Shown here piece by piece: positions 17,949 to 25,747 of a stretch of 64,000 nt of DNA. The notes beneath the pieces were generated by a model that worked only from the letters and a program-made list of their open reading frames with translations, had not been told where the DNA came from and did no database searches. How positions within the stretch are numbered: the stretch's first letter is position 1; every line of letters starts with the position of its first letter. The stretch comes from Granulosicoccaceae sp. 1_MG-2023 (GTDB lineage: Bacteria; Pseudomonadota; Gammaproteobacteria; Granulosicoccales; Granulosicoccaceae): contig JAUOPI010000006.1 in assembly GCA_030546905.1 (NCBI GenBank), positions 1-64,000 of the forward strand, read 5' to 3'. The translations under genes and the position numbers were made by a program.

Positions 17949-19169
17949 ATGGCATTAAATCGACTCACAGCCCGCAGAGTACAGACAGCACCGCCAGGTC
18001 GGCATGAAGACGGCGGAGGCTTGCGACTGGTCGTATCTGATAGCGGTGCCCGCCGCTGGGTATTCCGCTTCAGCCTGAATGGCCGACGCCGTGAGATGGG
18101 CCTCGGTAGTTTTCCTTCGATATCGCTATCAGCAGCGCGCACAGAAGCCGCTCAACGGCGTTTACAGGTCTCGCAGGGCATCGACCCGATACTGGCGCGA
18201 AAACGCGAGAGAGAGGCGCTCAGGGCCGCGCAGACAGCAGTACCGACATTCGAGAGAGCCGTTGCCGCCTTTATCAAAAATCACCGGCGATCATGGACGA
18301 CAGCCCACACACGCGCCCTGATATCGCTGGCACGCCGTCACGCAGTACCGAAGATAGGCAAGCACCAGATTAATGAGATCACCGCCGAAGACGTGCTGGC
18401 GGTCGTAGGCCCGCTATGGCAGAAGCAACCAATCGTCGCCAAGCGCCTACTGAACTTGATTGAGCGAGTTTTTGACTACAGCTACGCAAAAGGCGACCAC
18501 ACCGGCGAGAACCCTGCCCGCTGGCGTGGGCGGTTTGACCACTTATTGCCAGCGCCGTCAAAGGTCGCACAGACGCAGCACCGACCCGCGATTGACTACA
18601 GGGAAGCACCCGCGCTTTACCGCAGTCTATGCGAACAGAAAAGCACCAGCGCACAGGCACTGCTTTGGCAGATGCTCACGGCCACACGACCAGGCGAAGC
18701 AATCGCCGCTGAATGGTCTGAGATCGACCTTGAGGCCCGCATCTGGGTAATTCCCGCGGACAAAATGAAAACACGCAGAGAACACCGCGTACCGTTGAGC
18801 CAGCAGGCCATTGATCTGCTCAACCGCTTACCGCGAATCGCTGGCAATCCCTACATATTCGCGTCACCGGTGAAACCACGCGGACACGTCGGCAATACGA
18901 GCATTCGCACAGCTATGCGCAAGGCGGTTAACTACGGCGTGCCACACGGCCTGAGATCGTCGTTCAGGGATTGGACGGCCGAGCAGACACACACGCCGCA
19001 CGCGGTCGCCGAAGGCTGTCTGGCGCACGTCGTCGGCAACGCCGTAGAGAGATCGTATCGACGCAGCGACCTGCTAGAGCAGCGCCGACAGCTTATGGAG
19101 GCATGGGGAAGATATTTAGCCGAGCAGGAAGCCAAGATCATTCACCTGCCAACAAGCACGCCCCGATGA
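17949..19169 (+). CDS. int: tyrosine recombinase integrase of the element
   Basis: A 406-residue phage-type integrase. Residues 1-90 form the DUF4102 arm-binding domain (EDGGGLRLVVS, GLGSFPSISLSAAR), about 95-190 the core-binding domain, and the rest the catalytic domain with R247 (TATRPGEA), a lysine in KMKTRREHR, H333 and R336 (PHGLRSSFRDW), H360 and nucleophile Y370 (ERSYRRSD). All catalytic residues are present, so it should be active. It would recombine the 23-bp core. The ATG at 17949 has a weak ribosome site. Its stop overlaps the next start (ATGA), so the two genes are translated together. Confidence 0.95.
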   Translation: MALNRLTARRVQTAPPGRHEDGGGLRLVVSDSGARRWVFRFSLNGRRREMGLGSFPSISLSAARTEAAQRRLQVSQGIDPILARKREREALRAAQTAVPTFERAVAAFIKNHRRSWTTAHTRALISLARRHAVPKIGKHQINEITAEDVLAVVGPLWQKQPIVAKRLLNLIERVFDYSYAKGDHTGENPARWRGRFDHLLPAPSKVAQTQHRPAIDYREAPALYRSLCEQKSTSAQALLWQMLTATRPGEAIAAEWSEIDLEARIWVIPADKMKTRREHRVPLSQQAIDLLNRLPRIAGNPYIFASPVKPRGHVGNTSIRTAMRKAVNYGVPHGLRSSFRDWTAEQTHTPHAVAEGCLAHVVGNAVERSYRRSDLLEQRRQLMEAWGRYLAEQEAKIIHLPTSTPR

Positions 19170-19786
19170 CCAACAAAAAGCGACCGCCGCTTACACTCGA
19201 TGACTTGAGTATCGACCCGCGCCTACAGGACGCCATTCTGTGGGGAGAGCCTGCCGCGCTAATCGAAGGATTCAGGCAGCGCGACCCTAAACTTATCAGC
19301 GATGACTTTGCCTTGAATTTCCTATGCGACCTAGCCAGCAAAGCGCCCTGCCGCGGCACAGCTCAAGGCCCGGCACGCAAAGGCCCGAAGCCGCCACGGT
19401 CTCTAATCGTTCGGGATCAATGGATACGCATTCTATGGCAGCAACAATGCGGCTATTACAATCTTGCGGAACTCAACGGCAAAACGATCAGAACGGCGGC
19501 GATAGCGGATTACAGCGACTCGGGGCCAGGGCCGACGAAGGTCGAATTAATCGGCATCGAACTGACCACCGTTTTAGACTTTCCTGACAGAACCGAAAAA
19601 GGCGAGCTAATCGACTACGCACCAAAAGTGCGGGAAGTGATAAAGAAGGCCCGAAACGCGCTATCAAAGGAAGCAAAAGCGCGTTACGACAGGATCAAAG
19701 AGATCGCCATCAGGGAAGAAAAACGCGGCGAGCGATTCCAGACGGCACAACGCCTGATCGACGCAGAGCAGGCCAAACGGCAGTAA
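19166..19786 (+). CDS. unknown protein of the element, 206 residues
   Basis: Starts at ATG 19166, overlapping the integrase stop by 4 bp, which supports real, coupled translation. An upstream in-frame start (18971) would lie wholly inside the integrase gene and is rejected. The protein is soluble. Its N-terminal half contains the basic segment ARKGPKPPRSLIVRDQW, and its C-terminal third (about 140-206) is strongly charged and probably helical or coiled (KVREVIKKARNALSKEAKAR). I do not recognise a family. Coupling to the integrase suggests a part in recombination, replication or control. Confidence 0.7.
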   Translation: MTNKKRPPLTLDDLSIDPRLQDAILWGEPAALIEGFRQRDPKLISDDFALNFLCDLASKAPCRGTAQGPARKGPKPPRSLIVRDQWIRILWQQQCGYYNLAELNGKTIRTAAIADYSDSGPGPTKVELIGIELTTVLDFPDRTEKGELIDYAPKVREVIKKARNALSKEAKARYDRIKEIAIREEKRGERFQTAQRLIDAEQAKRQ

Positions 19787-19790
19787 CATG

Positions 19791-19890
19791 CGTACACGGG
19801 CACGCATACGCACGCACGGGCACGCACGGGCACGCACATGTCACGCCGATGTCACGCGATGTCACACCGAGTCACACAGAGTCACACAGA
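19791..19890. repeat. iteron-like tandem repeats in the element
   Basis: Two adjacent families of roughly 10-bp repeats. The first, CACGCACGGG-like, has two perfect copies at 19811-19830 and degenerate copies on both sides (19791-19840). The second, GTCACACAGA-like, has about five copies at 19851-19890 with a variant just before. Short head-to-tail repeats of about one helical turn are typical of replication-initiator or repressor binding arrays. They lie in the only sizeable gap on the plus strand of the element. Confidence 0.7.
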
Positions 19891-19915
19891 GAAAACCATC
19901 AACCGGAGCCAGCAA

Positions 19916-20203
19916 ATGAAAGCACAGACATACGTCATCACCGAACCGCTTAACGCCACCGATACGGGCGGCCAGGCTTTTCCGACCACCGGCCAGACAA
20001 TCGCCGACCTGATTGCCTTCCAGCGCGATCTGATTGCCTGCGACCAATTCACGGTCACCGCGCAAGACGGCAAAACGCTGTTGCCATCAACGCTGCCGAC
20101 CACCAGCGAACAGCCGACCGAGCTGTCAGCAGCCCGGCTAATCGCACTCCGGCTGGGAATCGACACCGCAACGGTCGAAGCCGCGCTGGCGGCCAACGCA
20201 TGA
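19916..20203 (+). CDS. unknown small protein of the element, 95 residues
   Basis: ATG 19916 has GGAG at the right distance; the longer frame from 19838 would translate the tandem repeats and is rejected. The protein has no signal peptide or membrane span. Its C-terminal part (SAARLIALRLGIDTATVEAALAANA, about residues 70-95) looks like a small helical, UBA-like or helix-turn-helix-like unit. It overlaps the following gene by 4 bp (ATGA), so the pair is co-translated. No family recognised. Confidence 0.6.
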   Translation: MKAQTYVITEPLNATDTGGQAFPTTGQTIADLIAFQRDLIACDQFTVTAQDGKTLLPSTLPTTSEQPTELSAARLIALRLGIDTATVEAALAANA

Positions 20204-20388
20204 CAACCGCGACATTCACCGACAACAAACCTTTGGCATTGGAATTTGAGCCGTTGAAGCTGGACGCTGACCCGCTGAAGCTGGAGGCGGAAGCGTTGGA
20301 GTTAGAGGCGGCTCCCTTGAGCCTGAGCGCCGACGCAAACCTTGCGCCTTCCTTGTTGGCGCCTGTTTTTTTATTGGCGGGAATTTGA
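20200..20388 (+). CDS. heptapeptide-repeat microprotein, 62 residues
   Basis: Starts with an ATGA overlap to the preceding gene. Residues about 11-45 consist of five consecutive heptads of pattern x-P-L-x-L-x-A (for example EPLKLDA, DPLKLEA, EALELEA, APLSLSA), alternating hydrophobic and acidic residues, followed by a hydrophobic tail (LAPSLLAPVFLLAGI). Such a pattern could form stacked strands or a short acidic surface. The final codons run through a hairpin followed by seven T (20343-20372), so part of the transcripts may end before the stop. I know no family with this pattern. Confidence 0.5.
   Translation: MTTATFTDNKPLALEFEPLKLDADPLKLEAEALELEAAPLSLSADANLAPSLLAPVFLLAGI
20343..20372 (+). 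terminator. terminator-like hairpin inside the microprotein gene
   Basis: GCGCC (20344-20348) pairs with GGCGC (20358-20362), and CTG plus seven T follows. It lies within the last codons of the 62-residue gene on the coding strand. The short stem makes it weaker than the terminator just downstream. Confidence 0.45.
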
Positions 20389-20417
20389 GCGCCTCAGAGC
20401 GGTTTTGAGGCGCTTTT
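20388..20417 (+). terminator. rho-independent terminator of the element's plus-strand operon
   Basis: AGCGCCTCA and TGAGGCGCT form a nine-bp perfect stem around a nine-base loop, followed by TTTT. It closes the integrase-side operon just before the convergent YagK/YfjJ-type gene. Confidence 0.75.
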
Positions 20418-20428
20418 GAAGATGCCTA

Positions 20429-21070
20429 TCAGGTTAGCCGACTTGCCGAATAATCGTTCGATGCTGGCGGCCTGTAGCCTTTGCCGCGGCATTTGGCGAG
20501 GTAGGACACCCGCCATACAAACTCACGGCGGGCTTTAGCGTCATCGCGGTGAACGAAGTAATGGCCATCCTTCGGGAAGTGGACCGAACCGCCAGGTGCT
20601 ACACGCTCCCAAGTCTCGCGGATCATCGGCCACAACGCATTAGGCGACCGGACCAGATCGCCGTCCATCATAAACACCAGGTGATAGTGTTGCGCCTTGC
20701 TGCGTTCCTGCTCACGTACCCAAAGAAAGCCCACATCACGCACGCCATGCGACCGTTCAAGGCGACGGGCTAGGTTTTTTCTAAACCGTGAAACCCGTTT
20801 TGAGTCGGGGTTGTAATATGGCTGTCGCAGGTCAACACGCAGCGCGAACACCCGACGCCACCGCTTCAGACAGACATGGAATTGATCTATCCCCGCGTGA
20901 AGTATCGGCAAATACAGACCCGACCCCCGCGAATTAACCCAGTAAAGGTACCCGTCGCGCTCCAACGACTGACGTGAACTCGATTCCTTCCAGCCCGATG
21001 TCCTTTCCGTGCCGCACCCACTCAACACCACCCCCAACAGACGAATGCCGGAGAGGCAGGAATGAACCAC
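20429..21070 (-). CDS. YagK/YfjJ (inovirus Gp2)-type protein
   Basis: A protein of up to 213 residues resembling the YagK/YfjJ C-terminal or inovirus Gp2 family found in cryptic prophages and P4-like elements. Recognisable parts are the central QHYHLVFMM (an H-x-H pair within a hydrophobic strand, like the HUH motif of rolling-circle initiators) at about residues 127-135, and WRVSYLAKCRGKGYRPP near the C-terminus, a tyrosine-rich family ending. A role in starting replication of the element is inferred. The start is unsure: GTG 21070 is the longest option and lacks a clear ribosome site. Confidence 0.75.
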   Translation of the reverse strand: MVHSCLSGIRLLGVVLSGCGTERTSGWKESSSRQSLERDGYLYWVNSRGSGLYLPILHAGIDQFHVCLKRWRRVFALRVDLRQPYYNPDSKRVSRFRKNLARRLERSHGVRDVGFLWVREQERSKAQHYHLVFMMDGDLVRSPNALWPMIRETWERVAPGGSVHFPKDGHYFVHRDDAKARREFVWRVSYLAKCRGKGYRPPASNDYSASRLT

Positions 21071-21073
21071 GAA

Positions 21074-21088
21074 GATATTACTAATATC
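21074..21088. promoter_or_regulatory. operator-like palindrome
   Basis: GATATTA-C-TAATATC is a perfect 7-1-7 inverted repeat, placed immediately upstream of the longest start of the YagK/YfjJ-type gene. It is a good candidate operator for a dimeric repressor or activator such as the element's AlpA-type protein. Confidence 0.5.
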
Positions 21089-21152
21089 CGCCCGAAATTG
21101 GCGTTAAGTCCATACCACAACCGCTTGAGAAAAAAGGAAAAAAGGGCAGCCC

Positions 21153-21180
21153 CGCGGGACAATTTCCGCGGGACAATTTC
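21153..21180. repeat. 14-bp tandem duplication
   Basis: CGCGGGACAATTTC occurs twice head to tail (21153-21166 and 21167-21180). It lies between the small 102-residue gene and the YagK/YfjJ-type gene, near the 21074-21088 palindrome, and may be a regulator-binding site or part of a replication origin. Confidence 0.5.
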
Positions 21181-21202
21181 ACAGAGCGAAACAGGGAGAA
21201 AC

Positions 21203-21511
21203 TCACGCACCGCCGTCGCCCTCCAGTCCGAGCATCTGCCGCGCTTTTTCCCTCTGATCGGGCGGTAACCAGTAACGCTTCACCCGCGTCGGGTGGCCAG
21301 CGAAGCCGGGCACCGTGACCCACTCGCGGCAGACAATTAAGCCGTAGTCTTGCAACTGCGACACCGATGAATGAAGAACGTGGTCGTGCGCCAACCGCTC
21401 AGCCTGAAACCGATGAAGCGACCGCCGCAACAGCAGGTTCAGCACGGCATGGAGTTTTGTGCCGGGCTTCAGCCGCCGCACCACTACCGGCTTGCCCTCC
21501 GACGCGCTCAC
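21203..21511 (-). CDS. unknown small protein of the element, winged-helix-like
   Basis: A 102-residue basic protein whose start overlaps the end of the AlpA-type gene by 4 bp (ATGA), so it is translated with it. The middle (AERLAHDHVLHSSVSQLQDYGLIVCREWV) has the length and spacing of a helix-turn-helix followed by a wing, ending in RVKRYWLPPDQREKARQML. This suggests a small DNA-binding protein acting on DNA of the element, but no family is recognised with confidence. Confidence 0.65.
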   Translation of the reverse strand: MSASEGKPVVVRRLKPGTKLHAVLNLLLRRSLHRFQAERLAHDHVLHSSVSQLQDYGLIVCREWVTVPGFAGHPTRVKRYWLPPDQREKARQMLGLEGDGGA

Positions 21512-21762
21512 GGCGTCACCTTTTGACGCGCTTCGACCAGCCGCCGCACCAGCTCGCGAATCTGATCGTCATCATCACCGCGAAGGCGAGCGCCGTTCAC
21601 CGCCTCAATCTCATGCTCAGGCCATGCCGAAGCCCGAAGGCTGATCTTTACCGGCGGCGGCACTAATCCGTCACTAACATGCGCGTACAGCGCGCTACGA
21701 CACAAACCGGTCAACTCGCACGCCTGCCGGATTCGAAGGAATTTTGATTTTGAAGGATTCAT
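21508..21762 (-). CDS. AlpA-family regulator
   Basis: An 84-residue AlpA/MerR-like DNA-binding protein: FLRIRQACELTGLCRSALYAHV is the helix-turn-helix, followed by PPPVKISLRASAWPEHEIEAV, the family's wing with its conserved R-A-x-A-W. In P4-like and cryptic prophage elements AlpA proteins activate the integrase or act as excisionase partners. Here it is the first gene of the minus-strand operon, divergent from host sequence and close to the right end repeats. The likely jobs are excision control and regulation of element genes. Confidence 0.88.
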   Translation of the reverse strand: MNPSKSKFLRIRQACELTGLCRSALYAHVSDGLVPPPVKISLRASAWPEHEIEAVNGARLRGDDDDQIRELVRRLVEARQKVTP

Positions 21763-21847
21763 TAAGACGCCTCACGTTATTGAATGACGATGTGAGACTA
21801 TCCCGAACGCAAGACAGCTTAGAGCGGCGGTTTTTTAATCGGCACCG

Positions 21848-21861
21848 CAGATATCAGCAGC
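21848..21861 (+). repeat. right arm-like repeat 1
   Basis: CAGATATCAGCAGC, the partner of 17866-17879 (13 of 14 identical, same orientation). It lies about 100 bp inside the right attachment core. Confidence 0.5.
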
Positions 21862-21880
21862 GCCCTACCGACTGATGACC

Positions 21881-21907
21881 GGAGGATAAACGTGTGGATA
21901 AGGAAGG
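21881..21907 (+). repeat. right arm-like repeat 2
   Basis: Two GGATAA boxes (GGAGGATAAAC and GTGGATAAGGAAGG) that match 17904-17930 at 20 of 27 positions. With repeat 1 it forms the same two-part pattern seen on the left, as expected for P and P-prime arms of an attP site. Confidence 0.5.
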
Positions 21908-21941
21908 TGAGGAATTAAAAAAGCCTTTTATATTCAAAGAC

Positions 21942-23039
21942 TTAACCCGCGGTGGCGCTGTCCGGCGCAAACAGCGCGCTGATATGGCGCAAGCTCATAT
22001 TGCTCAGGGCAAGCCCGCCGGAGAGCGTGTCCTGCAGTGCGCTGAGCGCGATGGTTAGCAGAGGTAGCAGCACGGCCAGACTGACGGCGGTGCCGAACAG
22101 CAGCAGATCAATCAGCGCCTGTCGCAGGCAAGGGGCGCCGGACGGGCGGATCAGGCTCTGGTTTTCCACTGCGGTGCTGAAGCGCTGCGCCAGGCGTTGG
22201 TGCAGGTGAAACGCGCCGAAGGCCAGCAGAATCAGGATCATCGACAAGACCGAGGCACCGGGCAGGTCGATCGGCCAGTCGGAAAACTTTTCGTGAATGG
22301 CGGTGACGATCACACGGAAGCCGAAGCGGTTGCCGAGAATTTCCGGTGTGCCGAATTCTTCAATACTCAGCACGAACACAATCAGCCCGCCGGACAGCAG
22401 GGTCGGCAGGATCATGGGCAGGTGGATACGGGCAAAAATCTGCAGAGGCGCGCCGCCGAAAACCCGGGCCACGTCACTGTAGCGGCTGCCGATCACCGCA
22501 AAGGCGCGTGAGGTCGGGAAGTAAATCATCGGGAACAGATGCAGTGCCATCACCGCCACGATCCCCGGGAATGAATACAGAAATCCGGTCAGATTAAAGC
22601 CCAGCAGCTGTTCGCTGAAGCCGTTTGTCTGCAACAACTGCATCCATGACAGGGCACCGATATAGGGGGGAATCAGAAACGGCACCAGCAAAAGAGCGTC
22701 CCAGATCCGCCCCGCACGGACGCCCATTTGCGCACGGCGGAACGCCAGTGGCAGGGCGATCAGGGCCGAGAGCAGGGTGACAGCCAGCGACAGACGCAAG
22801 GAATTGAGCGTGGCGCCGATCAGCGCCGGGTCCGTCAGGTTGGTCAGCAGCGCGCTGAAGGGCGCGGTCAGCGACCATTCGTTGATGTGCGGGAACAGCG
22901 CGTAGAGCAGGATGGCCAACACCGGCAAACCGACCAGTATCAGCATCAGCAGCGTCGCTGCCGCCAGCAAAACAGGGCGCAGGGAGCGGCCTGCGTGTTT
23001 GCCGGCGGCAGCGCCCGCTGTCAGTACAGCAGCGGGCAT
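21942..23039 (-). pseudogene. ABC permease, N-terminal part (split by element)
   Basis: The first 361 residues of an FbpB-type permease plus four residues read from the inserted element before a TAA. It holds the first membrane domain complete with its EAA-type loop (YSDVARVFGGAPLQIFARIHLPMILPTL) and begins the second (LRQALIDLLLFGTAVSLAVL). The gene follows the binding-protein gene directly (5 bp apart). With the element in place the transporter lacks its second domain in the same chain; function in trans with the 17157-17804 part seems unlikely but cannot be excluded. Confidence 0.9.
21958..21980. repeat. attachment core, right copy (attR)
   Basis: Identical over 23 bp to 17782-17804. To its right the N-terminal part of the permease gene continues; to its left the element adds four foreign codons (A-T-A-G after D-S) and a stop to that part. 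Confidence 0.92.
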
Positions 23040-23043
23040 GGTG

Positions 23044-24003
23044 TTATCGTGCTGTCACGGCGGCGAATTTCGCCTTTGTCTCAGCGGCCTGCGCGGCGGC
23101 CCGGGCCGCATCAAAGTCGATAATGGTGAGATCGTCCCAACCCGGCCGGCGTGCTTCTATATCCGTGCGCGCCGGCAGGATATAGTGTTCGGCGACCAGT
23201 GCCTGGCCTTTTTCCGACAGCATGAAGTCAACAAACTGTTTCGCCGCTTCTGCCTGTTTGCTCGACTTCATGATCATGATCGGCCGCGGTGCCAGCACGG
23301 TTCCTTCATCAGGATAAACGACCTCAATACGCTCGCCCTTGGCTTTGGCTCCGATCACGATGTAATCGACCGCGCCGAAAACCACCCCACGGGCGCCTTG
23401 CAGCACCGGGTTCAGGGCTGCCTTATTGGCCCCGGGGACCAGCAGATCATTGGCCGCGAGATCACCGAACAGCGACCAGGCGGCGTCGCTGTCCTGCGCC
23501 ACCAGCCCCTGAACCAGCGTCAGTGCCGAACCGGATTTGGCCGGATCGGGCATGGTGACCTGACCCTTGTAGGCCGCTTGCGTCAGATCAGCCCAGTGTT
23601 GCGGCGCGGGCAGGCCGGAGTTCGGGTTATAGGCGATGGCCAGTGCCGCAGCGCCCTGAGCCACGTAGCTGTCGGTCTTGAGTGAGTCCGGCACCGTGGC
23701 TGCGTTCGGTGAGCTGTAGGCTAACAGGTCGCCCGCGGCATCCAGCGTCAGGGCGTGGCCCCAGGAGGCGGAGATCATGATGTCGGCGTGGGGGTTGGAT
23801 TTCTCGGCCTGATAGCGGGCCATGATCTTGCCGGCGGTGGATTGGAACAACTCCACCGGCGTGCCGGTTTCGGCTTCAAAGGTCCGCGCCAGCTCAGCGG
23901 AGAGCGTGGCCGGACCGGCGCTGTAGACCACCAGCGGCGTGGCGGCGAAGGTCGGAGTAATGAAGGCAAAACCGACGGCCAGGGCCGCAACAACTGTTTT
24001 CAT
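23044..24003 (-). CDS. ABC transporter substrate-binding protein, FbpA/AfuA-like
   Basis: A 319-residue periplasmic binding protein with a signal peptide (cleavage after about residue 20, TPTFA-A). LVVYSAGPATLSAELARTFEAETGTPVELFQSTAGKIMARY and HADIMISASWGHALTL are typical of the ferric-iron/2-aminoethylphosphonate binding group, and FGAVDYIVIGAKAKGERIEVVYPDEGTVL matches the distal lobe. First gene of the operon now interrupted at the permease. The ligand, iron or an organophosphonate, cannot be decided from sequence. Confidence 0.87.
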   Translation of the reverse strand: MKTVVAALAVGFAFITPTFAATPLVVYSAGPATLSAELARTFEAETGTPVELFQSTAGKIMARYQAEKSNPHADIMISASWGHALTLDAAGDLLAYSSPNAATVPDSLKTDSYVAQGAAALAIAYNPNSGLPAPQHWADLTQAAYKGQVTMPDPAKSGSALTLVQGLVAQDSDAAWSLFGDLAANDLLVPGANKAALNPVLQGARGVVFGAVDYIVIGAKAKGERIEVVYPDEGTVLAPRPIMIMKSSKQAEAAKQFVDFMLSEKGQALVAEHYILPARTDIEARRPGWDDLTIIDFDAARAAAQAAETKAKFAAVTAR

Positions 24004-24249
24004 GGGGGCTCCGTAGTGAACCGGTATTCGGGGAAAGCGCTGAGAATAAACTTGTCATGTGAAGCGTTGATGACAGGTGTTTTGATACGCTGCGGGTGGT
24101 TGCCGGGACGGTCGCAGGGGCGGGCAGATGAGGCCGGGAAAAGGTATGCCGCAGTGGTGTACCGGCGCGTCGTGGGGCGGGGGAGGCGTTGCCGGGGCGT
24201 TTACGGTGAGGCGCCGGTGCCGCGGCCTGCGCCGCGACACCGGTTCCGG

Positions 24250-24949
24250 TTAAATCCCCAAATAGGCTTTTTGTACGTCCGGATTGTTCAGCAGCTTGTC
24301 GCCGCTGTCGGACAGGACGATTTCACCGTTTTCGATCACGTAGCCGCGGTTGGCGATACGCAGGGCCTGGTTGGCGTTTTGTTCGACCAGAAAGACGGTG
24401 GTGTCGCTTTCACGGTTGATCCGCTCGATGATGTCGAAGACCTGCTGGATGACCAGCGGCGCCAACCCCATGGAGGGTTCGTCGAGCAACAGCAGCTGCG
24501 GGCGGGCCATCAGGGCACGGGACATGGCCAGCATCTGTTGTTCACCGCCACTGAGGTTGCTGCCGGGCTGATTGCGGCGCTTTTCCAGAATCGGGAACAG
24601 CGAGTAGACGTGGTCGAGGTCTTTCTTGATGCCGCTTTTGTCGCGGCGCAAAAACGCCCCCATATCGAGGTTTTCGCGCACGGTCAGCTCAGGGAAGATA
24701 TGCCGGCCTTCGGGAACCTGGCAGAGGCCGAGTGAGACGATGTTTTCCGGGCGCATGGACTGGATCTCTTCGCCGCGGAAGAGAATTTTCCCCGATTGCA
24801 CGGGCATGATGCCGCAGATCGCCATCAGCGTGGTGCTTTTGCCGGCCCCGTTGGCACCGATCAGGGTGACGATTTCACCGGCTTCGATTTTCAGGCTGAC
24901 ATCGCGCAGTGCGTGAATGCTGCCGTAGTAGGCGTTGACGTTCTGTAGC

Positions 24950-24957
<8 letters not shown>
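24250..24957 (-). CDS. livF: branched-chain amino-acid ABC transporter ATPase LivF
   Basis: A 235-residue ATPase: Walker A GANGAGKSTTL, signature LSGGEQQMLAMSRAL, Walker B LLLLDEPSMGLAP, switch region FLVEQNANQAL. SGGEQQMLAM and PSMGLAP mark LivF. Last gene of the liv operon, overlapping livG by 8 bp. It energises uptake of leucine, isoleucine, valine or related amides in partnership with LivG. Confidence 0.95.

Positions 24958-25746
<789 letters not shown>

Positions 25747-25747
<1 letters not shown>

Larger units (their letters stand above)
17782..21980. mobile_element. 4.2-kb integrated element, satellite-like, in an ABC permease gene
   Basis: Bounded by a perfect 23-bp direct repeat (17782-17804 and 21958-21980) that is coding sequence of the interrupted permease. 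One end has a tyrosine recombinase gene starting 145 bp inside; both ends carry similar arm-like repeats. Cargo on the plus strand: integrase, a 206-residue unknown, iteron-like repeats, a 95-residue unknown and a 62-residue repeat protein ending in terminators. On the minus strand: AlpA-type regulator, small unknown and YagK/YfjJ-type protein. No virion, portal, terminase or conjugation gene. This gene set recalls the P4-like and cryptic elements that carry yagK/yfjJ and alpA. Calling it a phage satellite is inference; a minimal integrative element is the alternative. Confidence 0.9.

Noticed and set aside
18971-19165. Longer N-terminus for the 206-residue element protein
   Set aside because: This part lies entirely inside the integrase catalytic domain in another frame; the ATGA overlap start at 19166 is better.
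19838-19915. Earlier start of the 95-residue element protein
   Set aside because: It would translate the tandem repeats (S-H-R-V-T-Q-S-H) and lacks a ribosome site; ATG 19916 has GGAG upstream.
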